Origin: Chrysomallon squamiferum
Lineage: Eukaryota > Mollusca > Gastropoda > Neomphalida > Peltospiridae
Assembly (NCBI GenBank): GCA_012295275.1
Contig: CM022665.1
Location: 46,848,595 to 46,912,594, forward strand
Reading direction: 5' to 3'
Length of the DNA stretch: 64,000 nt
The notes under the pieces are model-generated. The model saw only the letters and a list, made by a program, of their open reading frames with translations, was not told where the DNA came from and made no database searches. Made by a program: the position numbers and the translations under genes. Positions 13,701 through 28,753 of this stretch are shown in pieces; within the stretch, counting starts at the first letter, position 1, and every line of letters starts with the position of its first letter.

Positions 13701-16700
13701 ACAATATATATATTTTTTAATTTATAAATCGGTTGACAAACAAATTAAAAAGATGATCATAATAAAAAATAAAAAAATAAAATAAAATAAATAAACAATC
13801 AACCAAAACATAGCAGATTATTACTCTAAAAGTACTGCTTGTCTTAAAAGTGAGTAAAATTGTCAATTAAAAAATAAAATGATTCTAGAACGCAAAATGT
13901 AATTATAGAACCCATGACTCTCTATATAGAGAACAAAAGATTTCACTGTTGCTTTTGACATCGCCTTGAATTATATTTATACTTTTGCAAAAAGAATTAA
14001 GACAATATTTTTTTGGTTCCTGAATATAACTTACTGATGTTTGTAGGAATGTTTCTGAGAAATACATATAGAAATTATAATTCTATAAGGAATATATTGC
14101 TATAGAATAATATAAGATATATTTTCAGAAAAAAGTCTTGAAGAAAAATGTATAGGAACCAAAGAATGTGAACAGGAACATACTGAATGTGTTAAAGATG
14201 GTTCTGGCGTTAAGACGTGCCTGTGTCAACTCCGGTTTTATCCAACACAAGACATTTGTAAGAACAGTAAGTAACTGACTGATTAATGTTATGAAATTAT
14301 GAAACAATAAAGAATTATTTGAAAAATTGCATGTTTCCTAATAGATATACATCCTTTAATTACACAGTTTCTATTTTCTAATTTCTAGTTTTATCTAAAA
14401 AAGAAATATATATATATATATATATATATAGTTCTATGACAAATGTTTATTTGCATTACATGAAGAACTTTAAAAGAGTTATGTAAGCTTTGTAATTATA
14501 AAATGCTTCATTGGAAATATGTCTCCTTTCTGGAGGAAGATGGTATTCGTACCACAACTGTGTCTAAAAAGTTATGGTTATTTCACTGACTGTAAAAAAT
14601 AAAATAACATTTTAAGACTATGTGTTACATGATTTTGTAACATTATGATTGATTCAGTTAATTACTATTTTGTTACAGCTGAAAATCTGAAGGTAAGAAA
14701 TGTGCAGCAGAAATTCGCTAATGTAACATCAGTAACAGTACAGTGGACTGAACCAACAGATATGTCTGTAGTAGATTCTTATATCTTGTCATTGCAACCA
14801 GCAACTGACAATAACAATATCATTGTACTTAAAGGGAAAAATGAAACAGAAATAAATAATCTTCAGCCAGGACGTTTGTACACTGTAAATGTCACAACAA
14901 TTATTTTGTATAAAGAACAGCAAGTGTCAGTGAAAAATATACAAGTTAGAACTAGTAAGTATTGTTTTCTCAAACTCTGTTTAGTGCTGATCCATGAGTT
15001 TATTGACATTTCATGCTATTTGTTTCATTGTATTAGTTTTCTTATTTATATGTCTGTAGGATGTCAAAAGTATGTAATATTAAAATACACTGGTTAAGAT
15101 GTCAAAAATGTAAAGCATTTAAGAGCAACTATCAGCAAAAACATAACTGACTATTGCTTAGTATCACATTTGTAATCTATATGAAGCTTGAAAGTTCTGA
15201 GTTGATTTCGAATATAGTTGTCAATTCATTTGCAATAATTGACTGCCCTTCCTTTAAACATTACCAACGAGCTAACAAAATGTTATCTAATGAAATGTGA
15301 CGTCACACAAATTAAAGCAAAGATCAGTACCATCATGTACAAGAAAAACAGCAAATAATGGTACTTGAATTGTAGACTGTTTTAAATATGCAACAATAAT
15401 AAAGACTTACACGAAAAATGCACTCCATAAATTTGTAAAAGATTAGACATCAGGGTAATCACGGAAGCAAAATGTTAACTGCAAAATTAAAAAATAATAT
15501 ATAAAATATACAAAAATAAACAAATGAGTTGACAGTGCATAGAAATACTCTAAAAATGGCTTAAATTTAACAAATTGCATTGTATTTTCTTTATTATTAC
15601 TTTTTGTTTAGGATATTCATATCTGGACACTGATGTGGTTATTTGCATAATTCAAAACTAGATATCTGATCCTTTCTAGGCCATGTAAATGTATTATGGA
15701 CAGATAAGGAATTAAAATATGTCTTCAGAATTTTTGTATGACATCACATACATGAGACATGATGTAACTGACCCAAATTATGTAATATTTACATACAAAT
15801 TACAAGTCAGTTGTCAGAGACGATGAATTTATTCCTTTATTGACTATTGGAATGATGTTTGGTCTGTTTAATCCTGCAGATTGGAGGAATCGATCATTAA
15901 AACGTTTTTATCTCAGATAATAATTCGGAGACTTGTGACATGTTGCACTGACCTACCATATGCCTGTGAGGTAAACTTCAGAACTGGAATGCACAGTTGT
16001 TATGCACATCATATATGATCTATCAAACACAACTTTGAAGCAACTGCTGTAACTGATCTTGTTCATGAAATATCAGAGACATGCACTGAACCATATTGTC
16101 CAAAGTATATATGTCAGAAATTATTTGACTACTTTGGAGACTGTGTACTGATCACCACAGACAGGATGTTGTGACATCCAGGACTGCATCAGTGCAGATT
16201 CTGCATTATTTTTATGATGTGCCTGAAATGGATAGTGATCTCAGCAGAACTCATTAAATCTGACCTTAAAGATGTTGACAGGTTAAAAGGTGAAAACACA
16301 GATTCATTTCAAATAAGATATCTTGAATGTATTTTAAGCTAACTGCCTGAAACCATTTGGCTTTTTTTGTAGGATTGTTTCCCTGGAAAGACATCTGGTC
16401 TTAAAGTCGCTAGTTGGCATATGTATCATACAAAATGCAAGGCCTAGAAAAATTGTTGTACCTATCTTTTCAGTATAGGTGTGCAGTTGCATCATTTGCA
16501 TGTTTCAAGGATTTCAAACTGTACAGCAAGGTTTCATGATAACTACCCGTTAACAGGTCACTTTGGTCACTATACTGTTGCCAATGACGAACATAACCTA
16601 AGCATGTTAGATGATTTTGTCTGCAAGATATCGTTTCCACTCTGTCCTATGAGGCCAGAGAAGTCAGAAATGATGGAGGCTTATACATGGTTGACCATAA

Positions 16701-19700
16701 TGGTAAATCATCTGTTCACTTCCTCCCCATGACTGATATGGATCACACCATTTTATCTTGTGTATATTACACTTTGCTATTTGTTGTCTCTGTAAAAAAG
16801 CATAGCTGAATTCCAATCCTGATCTTTGATCAGCCTTTATGATTAAAAGTATGGACAATCATTCATCGTGAACTTAAGACAGTAGTCTTAAAATTAGGTG
16901 GTTTTTACACCCTGATGATGTGTGCCCTGAGGTTTTAGGGAAATGCTTGAATTGATCTATGCTGTAAATGTAATACACTAAATGGTATTTTGGAAACATA
17001 CGCGATATAATGCAATGCTCAATTCATTACATATATCAGAAGCATAACACCTCTTAATATCATGTGTTGGATGAAGAATTATTCCTTCACAGAAACCACT
17101 TTAAGATAATCCTGGCATAATTTTTGATGGATATTCACAAGATCCATCCACCAAAAATATTACCCTTGAAAGGTGAACAAACAGAAAAGCTGGTCCAATG
17201 ATTTTAGTGCAGATGGCAATGCTGATTTCATGATAGTGAAAACCTGTGTTAAGTATTCGTCTTCAGCCTGCATCCACCTAATATGTAAAGATATAGACGA
17301 CTGTGTTGTTTCTACTGCCCTGATGATAAAGAAATCGGAAAAAAAAACTAAAAAGAAGAATCTGGGATCTTGTATACCTGAGACAGCAGTTAGGAAAGGA
17401 ATTATTGAATGAACTGCCAGTGATTTGTCATTAAAGGATGTGACACAACATCCAGGATATTAAGAATGATGAAAGGGGCATCTCCCAAGAAATGCATAAA
17501 TGCCGAGTTCAAGGTATTTCTGAATATTCTGATTTGAGGGGAACTTGAAGCAGGTGAGCTTGAAATGTCAGGAGAACAAGTTATTTTTTTTTTTGTTATT
17601 TGGTGGAAAGACGGAAGAAAAAGTTTTCAGAAAAGGTTGCCACCAGTCCTAAGTATGTTAAAGTTCAGACATTGTGTTACTTTGCATTGCTCCTTACTTA
17701 AAAATGCAACTGATTGGTCCATTTCGAACACAGGTTGCAAAGGTTCGCTATAGTAACACTACTGATGTTGCTCTTGACACTGATTATGAAGAATTAGATC
17801 AAGTGTTTTAAGAAGATGGCAAATAGAACCATATATAAATATCTATACCAACCTCTTTATCCTGCCTCCAGAAATGGTTTGAGAGAAGGGATGGTCCCAG
17901 TATAGGCAGAAACGAAACTTAATATTGGTTCACAGTTTCCATGTAATGGTGATATAGCATACAGTTTGTAATTCATTTGTTTTACCAACTGCCAGTGCTT
18001 GTGAATACTTTTTCATCACGTGGGTTATTTTCATTTGCATGAATACATTTGACTGAAAATTTATCTCTTTCACATTCTATCTCCAACTGATAATATTTAT
18101 AGGACAGGTTGAAACTTAATATCCATTAAAAACAAAGTGTTTTCATAAAGACATTTTATAAATACCCTGCAACAGATCAAAAGAAACACTTTACAAGACT
18201 GAGCAAAACCAGAGATTTTCATTGAGGCAAATTATAAAACTAGTTGTAATAAAACAACAGGAGACCAAACATAGCATTATAAATAATATTTCCTTCCATA
18301 AATATAAAAAAAGTATCTTAATTGCTCTTCTATAGATCCAACGTACCTGCAATATTTGAGTAAAAATGTATTTATAATGAAAAGAATTAATGTATTTACA
18401 GTTTTCTAATTTAAATATTTGTTATCAATACTAACTCAACAGGTCTGTTAAAATTAATTTAAATAAAGTTAATCCCACAGTGATGTTTATATATCTGATT
18501 ATAATTTAATATTATTGAGTATTATTCTTTTCTACAATTTTCTTTTAATCTGTGTCTGTCTAGAAACTGAGTACAATCAGAGTTGTATACAAGGAGCTGT
18601 GTGTTTTTATAACAATACTTCTTGTAATAACAATCTTAATCGGTGTCTGTGCACTCACAACTTTTTCTGGAATGGAGAACAATGTCAACAAGGTAAGTAA
18701 AATGATAACACAATTAGCCTAATACTGTTATAATTAAGAAAATAATGCATCCAGTATTATATGTATTTTGTAATTTTTAAATTCATAATATTATTAATAA
18801 TTTGAAACTTTTAAAGACTAATATTTATCGCTAAATCCGAATTAAAAAAAAAAAATGTATTTGGTATCATTTTTGTTTTGGTAAAATCATTAAAGGTCAG
18901 CAGAAAATGGCATCAGTTGTCTAAAAATACCATTTAATATGAAAATGTTTTCGATGAGAAAATTGTGCTTTCTAAGATCAGCAGTTAACATAGATTCAGT
19001 TCTAAGGAACATAATTAAAATCCCTGCCCATGTTTGAAAATAATGAAATTTGTGTGATGAGAAATAGTAATGTTCCTTTCAACTGTAGCTTTTTAAACTG
19101 CTTGACTGTTAAATGAAACAAATATACAGAACATAAAAAAATTCCATATGAATATAAATAGGATTTGATGCTTTTTAACAAAGACAAGTAAACACTCAGC
19201 TATTTCTTTAACAGTGACTGATCTCAAGCCAAAGAAAATTAATTTTACAAATATTAATCGTAAAAACATCACAGTGACATGGCAAAAAGAAACTGAGGTT
19301 TCTGTAATATCCTGGTATGAAATATCATGGACACCATTCAGTGGCAAAAAGAGTGAACTGAATAGGTCAAGAGAATCAGTAGTAATAACCATGTTGAAAG
19401 CTGGAACGAAGTATACAGTGACTGTAACAACAGTTGTTAAAGATAACTCGAAAATACACAGAATTAACAAAACAGCGACAGTTACAGCAAATGATTGGTG
19501 TTTGTCCTTTTGTTCATCTAAATGTTAAATCACACTAAAATAAATGGAAGACATCCGTGCTTGAAATTTCTAGAAAATATTCATGTATTTATATATAATT
19601 TTAAAGTAAAAACTGAAGAATTCTGTTTAATGCTTGTTACAAATACAGACATTGACACCATTTTTAAATGCATTCAATTATTTTTAAAATAAATAAATAA

Positions 19701-22700
19701 ATAAATGATAGTGTTTAATAATAAACAATATCTATTGTCACCAGTACAAGCTCTGAAAGGAACCTGCACAAATACAGCACAGTGTGGAAAACAGTATTTT
19801 GCTGAATGTTTTGATGGAAGATTTTGTCGATGTATTTCTGGACGATACAGAAATATTGATGGAGAATGTCATTTAGGTATGTGACATAAACACAGTATCA
19901 GTTTTCATTTCAATACAGCAATTTGTATTTAGAAATGACATTCTAGAATATTAAGTAGATGACTGAGGCAAATAAAACACTTTTTGTGTTATAATATGTA
20001 GACTGAGCTGAAAATAACATTTCCAGTCTTTTTAAAGAAACAATCTTTCAGCCAAAAATATAAAATGAAGAGAAAATATCTGATGCATGAAGTAAACAAC
20101 ACAAACAAACAAGTGAATAGCAATTATAAACCTTGCTGTTGTTTCAGAGATGGCAAACTCAAACCACAGTGATTAATCTTTATGTTTCAGTCGAAGAGTT
20201 AGGAGTGATTTCTTTTAATCACAGCCAAGATGCACCATGGAGTGAGAAATTTACATGGAAGACATCGACAAACCTTTCTACAGCAGCTAAACTGTCCATC
20301 ACTTACCAGATTACAGTTACTCCTGGAAATATCACAAACAACACATCTGGAGATTCAATGACAGTCCAGAATCTGAGAGCTGGAACGAAATATTCTGCTC
20401 AGTTTATCACAATGTTTGAGCAGGATGAAAAAACGGAAATTGTCAACAAACAAACAATTGAATTTACAACAAAAAGTAATAATCTATTATATATTTAAAT
20501 CTCACATTTATTTCAGGTAGTCTTTGAATCTGGAAAAGATGTGCAACTGGTGAATCTATAATGGATCAAAACGATACATTTTTTTTCTCAGTGTGAAAAT
20601 CTTGAAAAAAGCATAAACTATTTTTAATTATTTTAAAATCATTAAAAATATTACTGGCATGAAGTTTGGCATTTAAATATTAAAGGCTGATAACACTGAT
20701 TTTGCTTGTTAAATTTTATACAGTTCACTGATGCAAGGTCTTACATACATATTACATAAATGAAAATTATTAATGACAGATTACATAAATGAAAAAATTA
20801 TATATAGATCATGACAATTATTTTGTTTTTGTGATTGAAAACTATATATAATAATTTACAGAAATAGCAAATAACGAGACATGTAAAGCTGGAGATGTGT
20901 GTTCGGACTCGAATGCCTCTTGTAGTTTGACAAATCCTACACGATGTCTGTGCAAAGAAGGATACTTCTGGGGTCCAACACCTCTCAACTGTACACCAGG
21001 TATAACTAGTGTCCTTACCTTGTGTCATCAATTAACTATAAATCTGACTTCAACAAAATGTTAATTATTATAAAGACCAGCGAAGAAATGATTATTTACT
21101 GCAAACTGAAGTAAATGAATCTCTGTGATTTCTAGTTGCTTTTAATGTTTAGCAAAATATTGAAAAATCATGTGCAGTACATATATATCAAAAGAAACGT
21201 GTTTTATGGCATGTCAAGTGAAAGATATATTAATAAATGTAAATCACATACTTATTTATTTTGGTTAACAGTCACCAGTCTCAACCCAAAGAACATCAAG
21301 TTTCCCATCATTAATCGTGAAAACATCACAGTGACATGGCAACAAGACGGTGAAGATTCTCAAGTATCTGGGTACAAAATATCGTGGACACCAGACAAGG
21401 GCAGCAATAATGAGTCGAAATCATCGAACACGTCAGTTATAACCAAGTTGAAAGCTGGAACAGAGTACAGGGTGACTGTAACAACTGTTATTAATGACAA
21501 GACAAGAATACAGAAAATTAACAAAACAGCGACAGTTACAACAAGTGAGTGGTGTTTGTTCTTTTGTTCATTTAAATGTTAAATCACACTAAAATAAACA
21601 GAAAACTTCCATGTATGCAATATCTACATAATGATACATGTATTTATATAAAATTTTAAGGTAAAATCTGAAGAATTCTGTTTAATGCTTGTTACAAATA
21701 CAGACATTAACTACATTTTTTAAATGCATTCAACTAATTCTAAAATAAATAAATAAATAAATAATAGTGTTTAATAATAAACATAATTTGTTGTCACCAG
21801 TACAAGCTCTGAAAGGAACCTGTACAAATACAACACTATGTGGAAAACAGTATTTCGCTGAATGTTTTGATGGAAGATTTTGTCGATGTATTTCTGGATT
21901 TTATAGAAACATTGATGGAGAATGTCATTTAGGTAGGTGACCTAATCACAGTATGAGTTTTCATTTCAGTGTAGCAAATTAGATTTAGAAGTGACACACC
22001 AGGAAATTAAGTAGATAACTGAAGCAACTAAAACACATTGTATTATGTAGACTGAGTAGAAAATACCATTTCAAGCCTTTTAAAGAACAAATCTTTCAGA
22101 CAAAAAAGATAAAATGAAGAGAAGATACCTGATGCATGAAAGAAAAAAGGAAAAAAAAAGGATTAGCATTAGCAATTTTAATTTTTTTTTTTGTTTTAGT
22201 TTGTTTCAGTGATGGCTAACTCAGTGTCCAATGATTATATTTGTGTTTCAGTTGAAGAGTTAGGAGTGAGTTCTTTTAATCACAGCCAAGATTCACCATG
22301 GAGTGAGAAATTTACATGGAAGACATCGACAATCCTTTCTAAAGCTCCTGACCTGTCCACCAATTACCAGGTTACAGTTAATCCTGGAAATATCTCAAAC
22401 AACACATCTGGAAATTCAGTCACAGTGCAGAATCTCAGAGCTGGAAAAAATTATTCTGCTGAATTTATCACAACATTTGAACAAGATGAAAAAACTGAAA
22501 TCGTCAACAATGAAACAATTGAATTTTCAACACAAAGTAATGATATTATTTGAATTCATACATTTATTTTGACTTTGTCCTTGACGCTGGAATGAATTTA
22601 CAATTGGGGATGTTAACTTGGATAAAAGAGTATATTTTAAAGAATTAAAACATATTACAAGCAGGAAGTCTTGCATTTAAATATTAATGTGCTTGTTAAA

Positions 22701-25700
22701 TTTAATATAATTATTGCTGCAAGGACTTGTTCAGTACAGAACAACTTGTAGCTATATATCCTTACATTAATGAACAAATTATACAAAGATCATGATATTA
22801 TCATTTAGTTTTTTTTGTGATTTAAAAGTATATATTATAATAAATTACAGAAATAGCAAATAACGAGACATGTAAAGCTGGAGATGTGTGTTCTGATTTG
22901 AATGCCTCTTGTAATTATACCAATCCTACACGATGTCTCTGTGATGTAGGATTTTTCTGGGATCCAACACCTCTCACATGTACACCAGGTATAACATTAT
23001 TACTAATGTTTACATCTAAAACACTTGTTTCAATAACTTCAGTAAACAGATTTTAATCTGACTACTGTATAAAAGTATTTGTTAATTAAATTTGATACAT
23101 TAAATATGAATATGTTCAAAAAGAATAAACGAAAAATCCATGAACTGATGTGCATATACTAATTAATATTATCGCTGTTCAAAACGAATATCATATATTT
23201 TTATTTATTGATATGTGGATGCTGAAATTTAATATTTCCTAAATCACATTTCAAACACAGTTATTAAGGGTAGAGTAGAATACTTTAGTCAATATTCTTC
23301 CTATTCTCTCTACTTTTGGAATATTTAGCTCTTTTTTTCTTCAGTGTCTGAATTAAAACCACAAATTAATCAAGTATCCAGAAGTGGCACTACTTCTCTT
23401 CAGGTGATCTGGACACCGGCTACTCAGTATGGTCAGTATGTGACTAAATATGATATCATGTGGACACCACTGGACAAGGGTCCATGTTTTGTCTATTTAA
23501 ACCACACAGGTGATATAAAAGGTTTAGTACCTGGAAAACAGTACACTGTTCTAGTGAGAGCTTTCATTATCCAAGAAGGAAGAGTACAGTTTGTAGATTC
23601 AGCTAATATTTCACAGAGAACATGTAAGATTATAAAGTATTTCACTTATCATTGCTAATTTTCTCTGTTAATGATACATTTTATTACTTATATATCCAGT
23701 ATAAAAAGTGTTATTTCTAACATACACATAAAACATACTCAGAAAAATAGCATGTATAGTAAGAGTGATTTTGAAGTCAAAATTACTTTCTTCTTTTCAA
23801 AATGTTTTACTGTTACTTTCGGATTCTCTCTTTACAGGTGTTACAGTTTTGAAAAAGAAAAATAGAAATAATTTAAACATTTATATCAGATAATAAAAAA
23901 ATTGAAAAAACAAATTAACAAAAACAAACATTTACTGGTATTTCTTGATTTCAGTTCCAGACATACCAGGCCCATTTGATGAAGAAAAAAGTAATTTAAC
24001 AGCACCAAACATCACGCTGTATTTTAATAAATCTGAAGGAATTGTTGATTACTACATAGTAACTTTAATTGGTGACTCTGACTTTTACAACAAGACTCAA
24101 AATGTGACGTCAGCAGAAAAATATCCTAAACTTGTGTTTAAGGACATAACTGCTGGCAGTTATTACACTTTAAATATCACTGCAGTCAGCTCTGGAGTTT
24201 ACAGTGAAACCTACACATATAGTAAAATTCGTGGCTCAGTAAAAGGTAAATACAATTTTTAGGTTGAATTATTGTACCTTCTATAAAAACATTTGTTTTA
24301 GATTTATTCTGGTTTGGTTTCTTCTGGCAAATTTTAAAATGTTTATCTTATTTAATGCATTTTAGTAGTTTTAACAGAACCTTTGGTTGAATAAAGATGG
24401 CTCTATTAAAAACAGTTCTTTTAAAAAATATAACTACGGAATTTAGTACAAATGTTAAAACCAGATGAAATAATAAATGAATAAAAATAATTAATGTGAA
24501 ACGAAATGGTTTAAATGTTCTACTTTTAATACGTTTTAATAATTAAACAAATAATGTATTTTAAGGATTATTAATAGGTATGTTGGAATTTAATAGAAGC
24601 AGTGAATAAATAATACACAGAATTATATAAAAGGACATTCTGAATATTTTCAAAGCCAATATTAAGGAAACTGTATGATCAGGGAGGAAAAATAAATAAA
24701 AAGAAACTACTTTAGAATTCAAAACATAAATATTTGAATTTTTCTCTATTTAATGTGGTATTTTTGCAATAAAGTAACAAAATGAAAAATAACGTACTGC
24801 AGAGCATATGTGCTACTTTTTTTTGTTGTGCCTAAACAATACTTATTTGTTGTTTTCTGTTGTTGTGATAAATGTGTATATCCAGATAATATAAATTGTA
24901 ATGACAAACTTAGGTGCCACAAAAAGAAAGAAAACAACAACAACAATAATAATAATAATAATAAAAAAAATAAAAATAAAAATAAATAAAATTAAAATTA
25001 AAAATTAAGTAAAACATAAAACAATAAATGAAAGTAATTTGGATATCAGCTGCTACCTACATTTTAAGCACTAATTTAAATATATATGATTTCTGTTGGT
25101 TATTCCATCTCTGCAGATTATGTTTATACATTAATATTTTTACTTGCAGCACCTGGAAATGTGTCTCACCTCAGTGTATCAAACATAACCTACAGTTCTA
25201 TGTTTGTGTCCTGGAATCGTCCTCACAACCCCAATGGTGTTATATTTGCTTACATTTTAACTCTTAAACTAATTTCAAATGATACTTGTCAACAGAAAGT
25301 TGTCTTTTACTGCAGTGACTGCACAAACATGAGTAACGTAAGATATTTTAATTTATTATTAAAGGTCTTTTTTTTAAAATGTTGTTAACATTTGATGACA
25401 ATCCTTGATTTATAATAGTTTTAATAATAATTAGTGTTATCGGTAATTTTAAATGAAACTCTAGGTTCAGAACAGAAAACAAAATATTAAGGAACGCAAC
25501 TGCATAAACTGTCTAGATAAGAGAAGAACCACAACACACCAAACAAAAAGTGTATTCTGAATCTATTATTTTACAAATAAAGTAACTATCAACAAAAGCT
25601 TGGGTGAAATTTAATATTTACTAATAAACTGGAGACAGAAAAAAAAAAAAAACAGTATTCATGAAACAAAATTAATGGTTTTAATATATATTTCCTATTC

Positions 25701-26114
25701 TCAGTACTTTTTGGTAAAAATCTATCATTACTTCACATATGTTTAAGAAATTTTTATTTTCCATAATATCTTGTCTTTAACTTTTTAACAGAAGGCTAAT
25801 TTAAATAGCAGATATCGTATTTAATAAACTGCTTGTTTTAAAATTGTTTAATCACAGATGGAGATACAGTAATTGCATACAGTTTACATATATTTGAACA
25901 ATAATATATTTTTTATTACACACTGGGATTTTAAAGCACATGCAGAAACTACCTGGATGAAAAGTATAACCCCAACCCATTAAAATAGAAGTGTATTCTG
26001 AAATCATTTAGAAATTATTTGTCAAATAAAGTAAATATAAATAAAAGCTTTTTGAAAGTTTATATTTACCAATACATTTAACAGAATAAAAAATAAAAAA
26101 ACCAACCTCAAAAG

Positions 26115-26185
<71 letters not shown>

Positions 26186-28705
26186 ATAAATAAATAAACC
26201 AATAAAATAATTTAAAAAAAACAAGCCAGATAAAAAAAAAATATACCCATGAAAATTTAAAAAACAAAATTAACGTTTTTATATATTTCTTTCCTATTCT
26301 AAGTACTTTTTAGTGAAATTCTATAGAAATCTGTCATCACTTGAGATGTGTTTAACAGGCTATAAATGAAAATTGTCTTTTCTTCACTATCTTCTCTTAC
26401 ATTTTTTAACATAAGGCTAATGTAAACAGTAGGTATAATATTTAATCAACCTTTTGTTTTCAAATTGTTTAATCATAGATGAAACACAGTAATTGATAAC
26501 ATATTACATAAATATTTGTATTAGATTTTGCTTTTATTTTAACATTTATGAATGTAGGTTGACAGTGACGCACATTGTGAAGGCGTTAAGCCAGTCAAAG
26601 TGAATATTAGCAGCAGTGTACTGAATGATGCTGAAGAAGAATTCAGCTACAACCTGACACATCTTTTACCTTTCACCTACTACACAGTCAGTGTGTTTAC
26701 TTACAATGAATTAGATTATGGACCAACATCAGAGATGCACCAAATGTCAGAAACCAAATGTAAGGAATAACTATCATTATATACATTTTAATTAAATATT
26801 TGAAATAAATAAAAATAACAATAATTGTAGTAAATAAATAAACAAACCAATTAACAAACTAAAATAAATAAATAAATAATAAAATAATAAAATACCTGCA
26901 TTTTGAGAATAAAAAGGAGTTATTATTATTATTTGTTTAAACTTTCTGTCTTGTTTAATTATTCTGTTTATATTTTACAATCTGTATTTAAGTTTTACAG
27001 ATTTCAACTGTAATAATTGCAGTGTTTAATTTCTCCAATTTACATTTATCAGATTTTCATTAAGATATATATTAAATAAGCATGACCATTGTATACTTTG
27101 GTTTTAAATCTTTTCCAATTTGTTGCTTTTGTTATTTTAGCTGCAGCACCACCAGACAACTTTAGAGTGAGTGAAATAACTAGTTCTTCCATAACAGTGA
27201 CTTGGTCACCAGAGTCTCCAAAACCAGGAAAAACTGACTACAATTTGATTGTTTACGAGAAAGCAGAAAATGGAAAATCAGATATGACAATAAAAAATGA
27301 AACTATCAAAGGTTAATATCCATATACACATCTGTCTATCTGTATGTCTGGCTGTGTGTCTGTCTGTGTGTCTGTCATCTATCTATCTATCTATCTGTCT
27401 GTCTCTCTATCGATTTAATTAACAATTAAACATGACTCTATTGCATAACTGTTGCTGAAATACCTTTAAACATTTTAGTTAAATTATTATAACTTATTTT
27501 AAAACAATCTAACAAATAATGTCTTTATCTGAATAAATAATAATAATAATTAGAAGAAGAAGAAGAAGAAGAAGAAGAAAAGAAGAAGAAGAAAGCATGA
27601 GAAGAAGAAGCAAGAGGAATGGAAAAAGGAGATATTATTGCTGTTATTAAATAAATTATTTAATAATTGAATGTGTATTAACAATCATATAAACTGTTAT
27701 AATTTTAGGGTGGAGTTCAAACCGTTACACTGCTCAAAATCTGTCTAGTTACTGGGATTATAAGTTTGAGCTAACAGCAAACACATCAGCTGGAGAATCA
27801 CAACCTGTGTGGATAGATTACATAAAAACAAACCAATCAGGTAAAGTTTAATTGATTGTAGGTATTGTATTTATGAGGGCTAACCAACTTCAGAAGTTAC
27901 AATTTAATTTAAATAATAACACCATAAAAAAGCTAATGTATATTTTGTAATTAAAAAAGTAATAATAACACCCCCTCCCCCCTCCCAAAAAAAAATGAAT
28001 AAAAAGCTAAAACTCAGAAGTTAATAATTTTTGTTTGATTGTCTTCCATCATTTAAAATTATGCTTATACATTATGTTTTTTACTTGCAGCACCTGGAAA
28101 TGTATCTGATCTCAACATATCAGACATCACCTACAGTTCAATGTTTGTGTCTTGGAATCATCCTGACAAACCCAATGGTGTTATTTTTGCTTACATTTTA
28201 ACTCTTCAACTAAAGTCAAATGACAGTTGTCAACAGAAAGTTGTCTTTTACTGCAATGATTGCATGAACATGAATATTGTAAATAATTTTTTACTTACTA
28301 TTAAATTTTATTTTTAAATTTTTAATCAAATGTTGATGACAATATTTGAATTAAAATGGTTTTAATAATAACTTGTATTATTGGTATTTTACTTGAAAGT
28401 CTTGGTTTAGAACAGAAAAAGAAAAATCAAGGAAAGCACAAGCATAAACTCTCTAAATGAAAAGAAGAACTCCAACCCACTAAACAAGAAGTTTATTCTG
28501 AAACTATTTAACAATTATATTTCAAACAAAGTAAATATAAACAAAAGCATGTGTGAAATTTAATATTTACTAATAAATTTAACATAGGAAAATAAAATAA
28601 TAAAGTATAAAATACCCAAGATAAAAAAAAAAAAAAATAAAAAAAAAAATAAAATAAAATAAAATAAAATAAATAAAATAAATAATAAATAATAATAATA
28701 ATAAT

Positions 28706-28753
<48 letters not shown>

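Noticed and set aside
26008-26267. Ile- or Leu-rich open frames resembling membrane proteins.
   Set aside because: They arise from (AAT)n read on the minus strand inside an intron.
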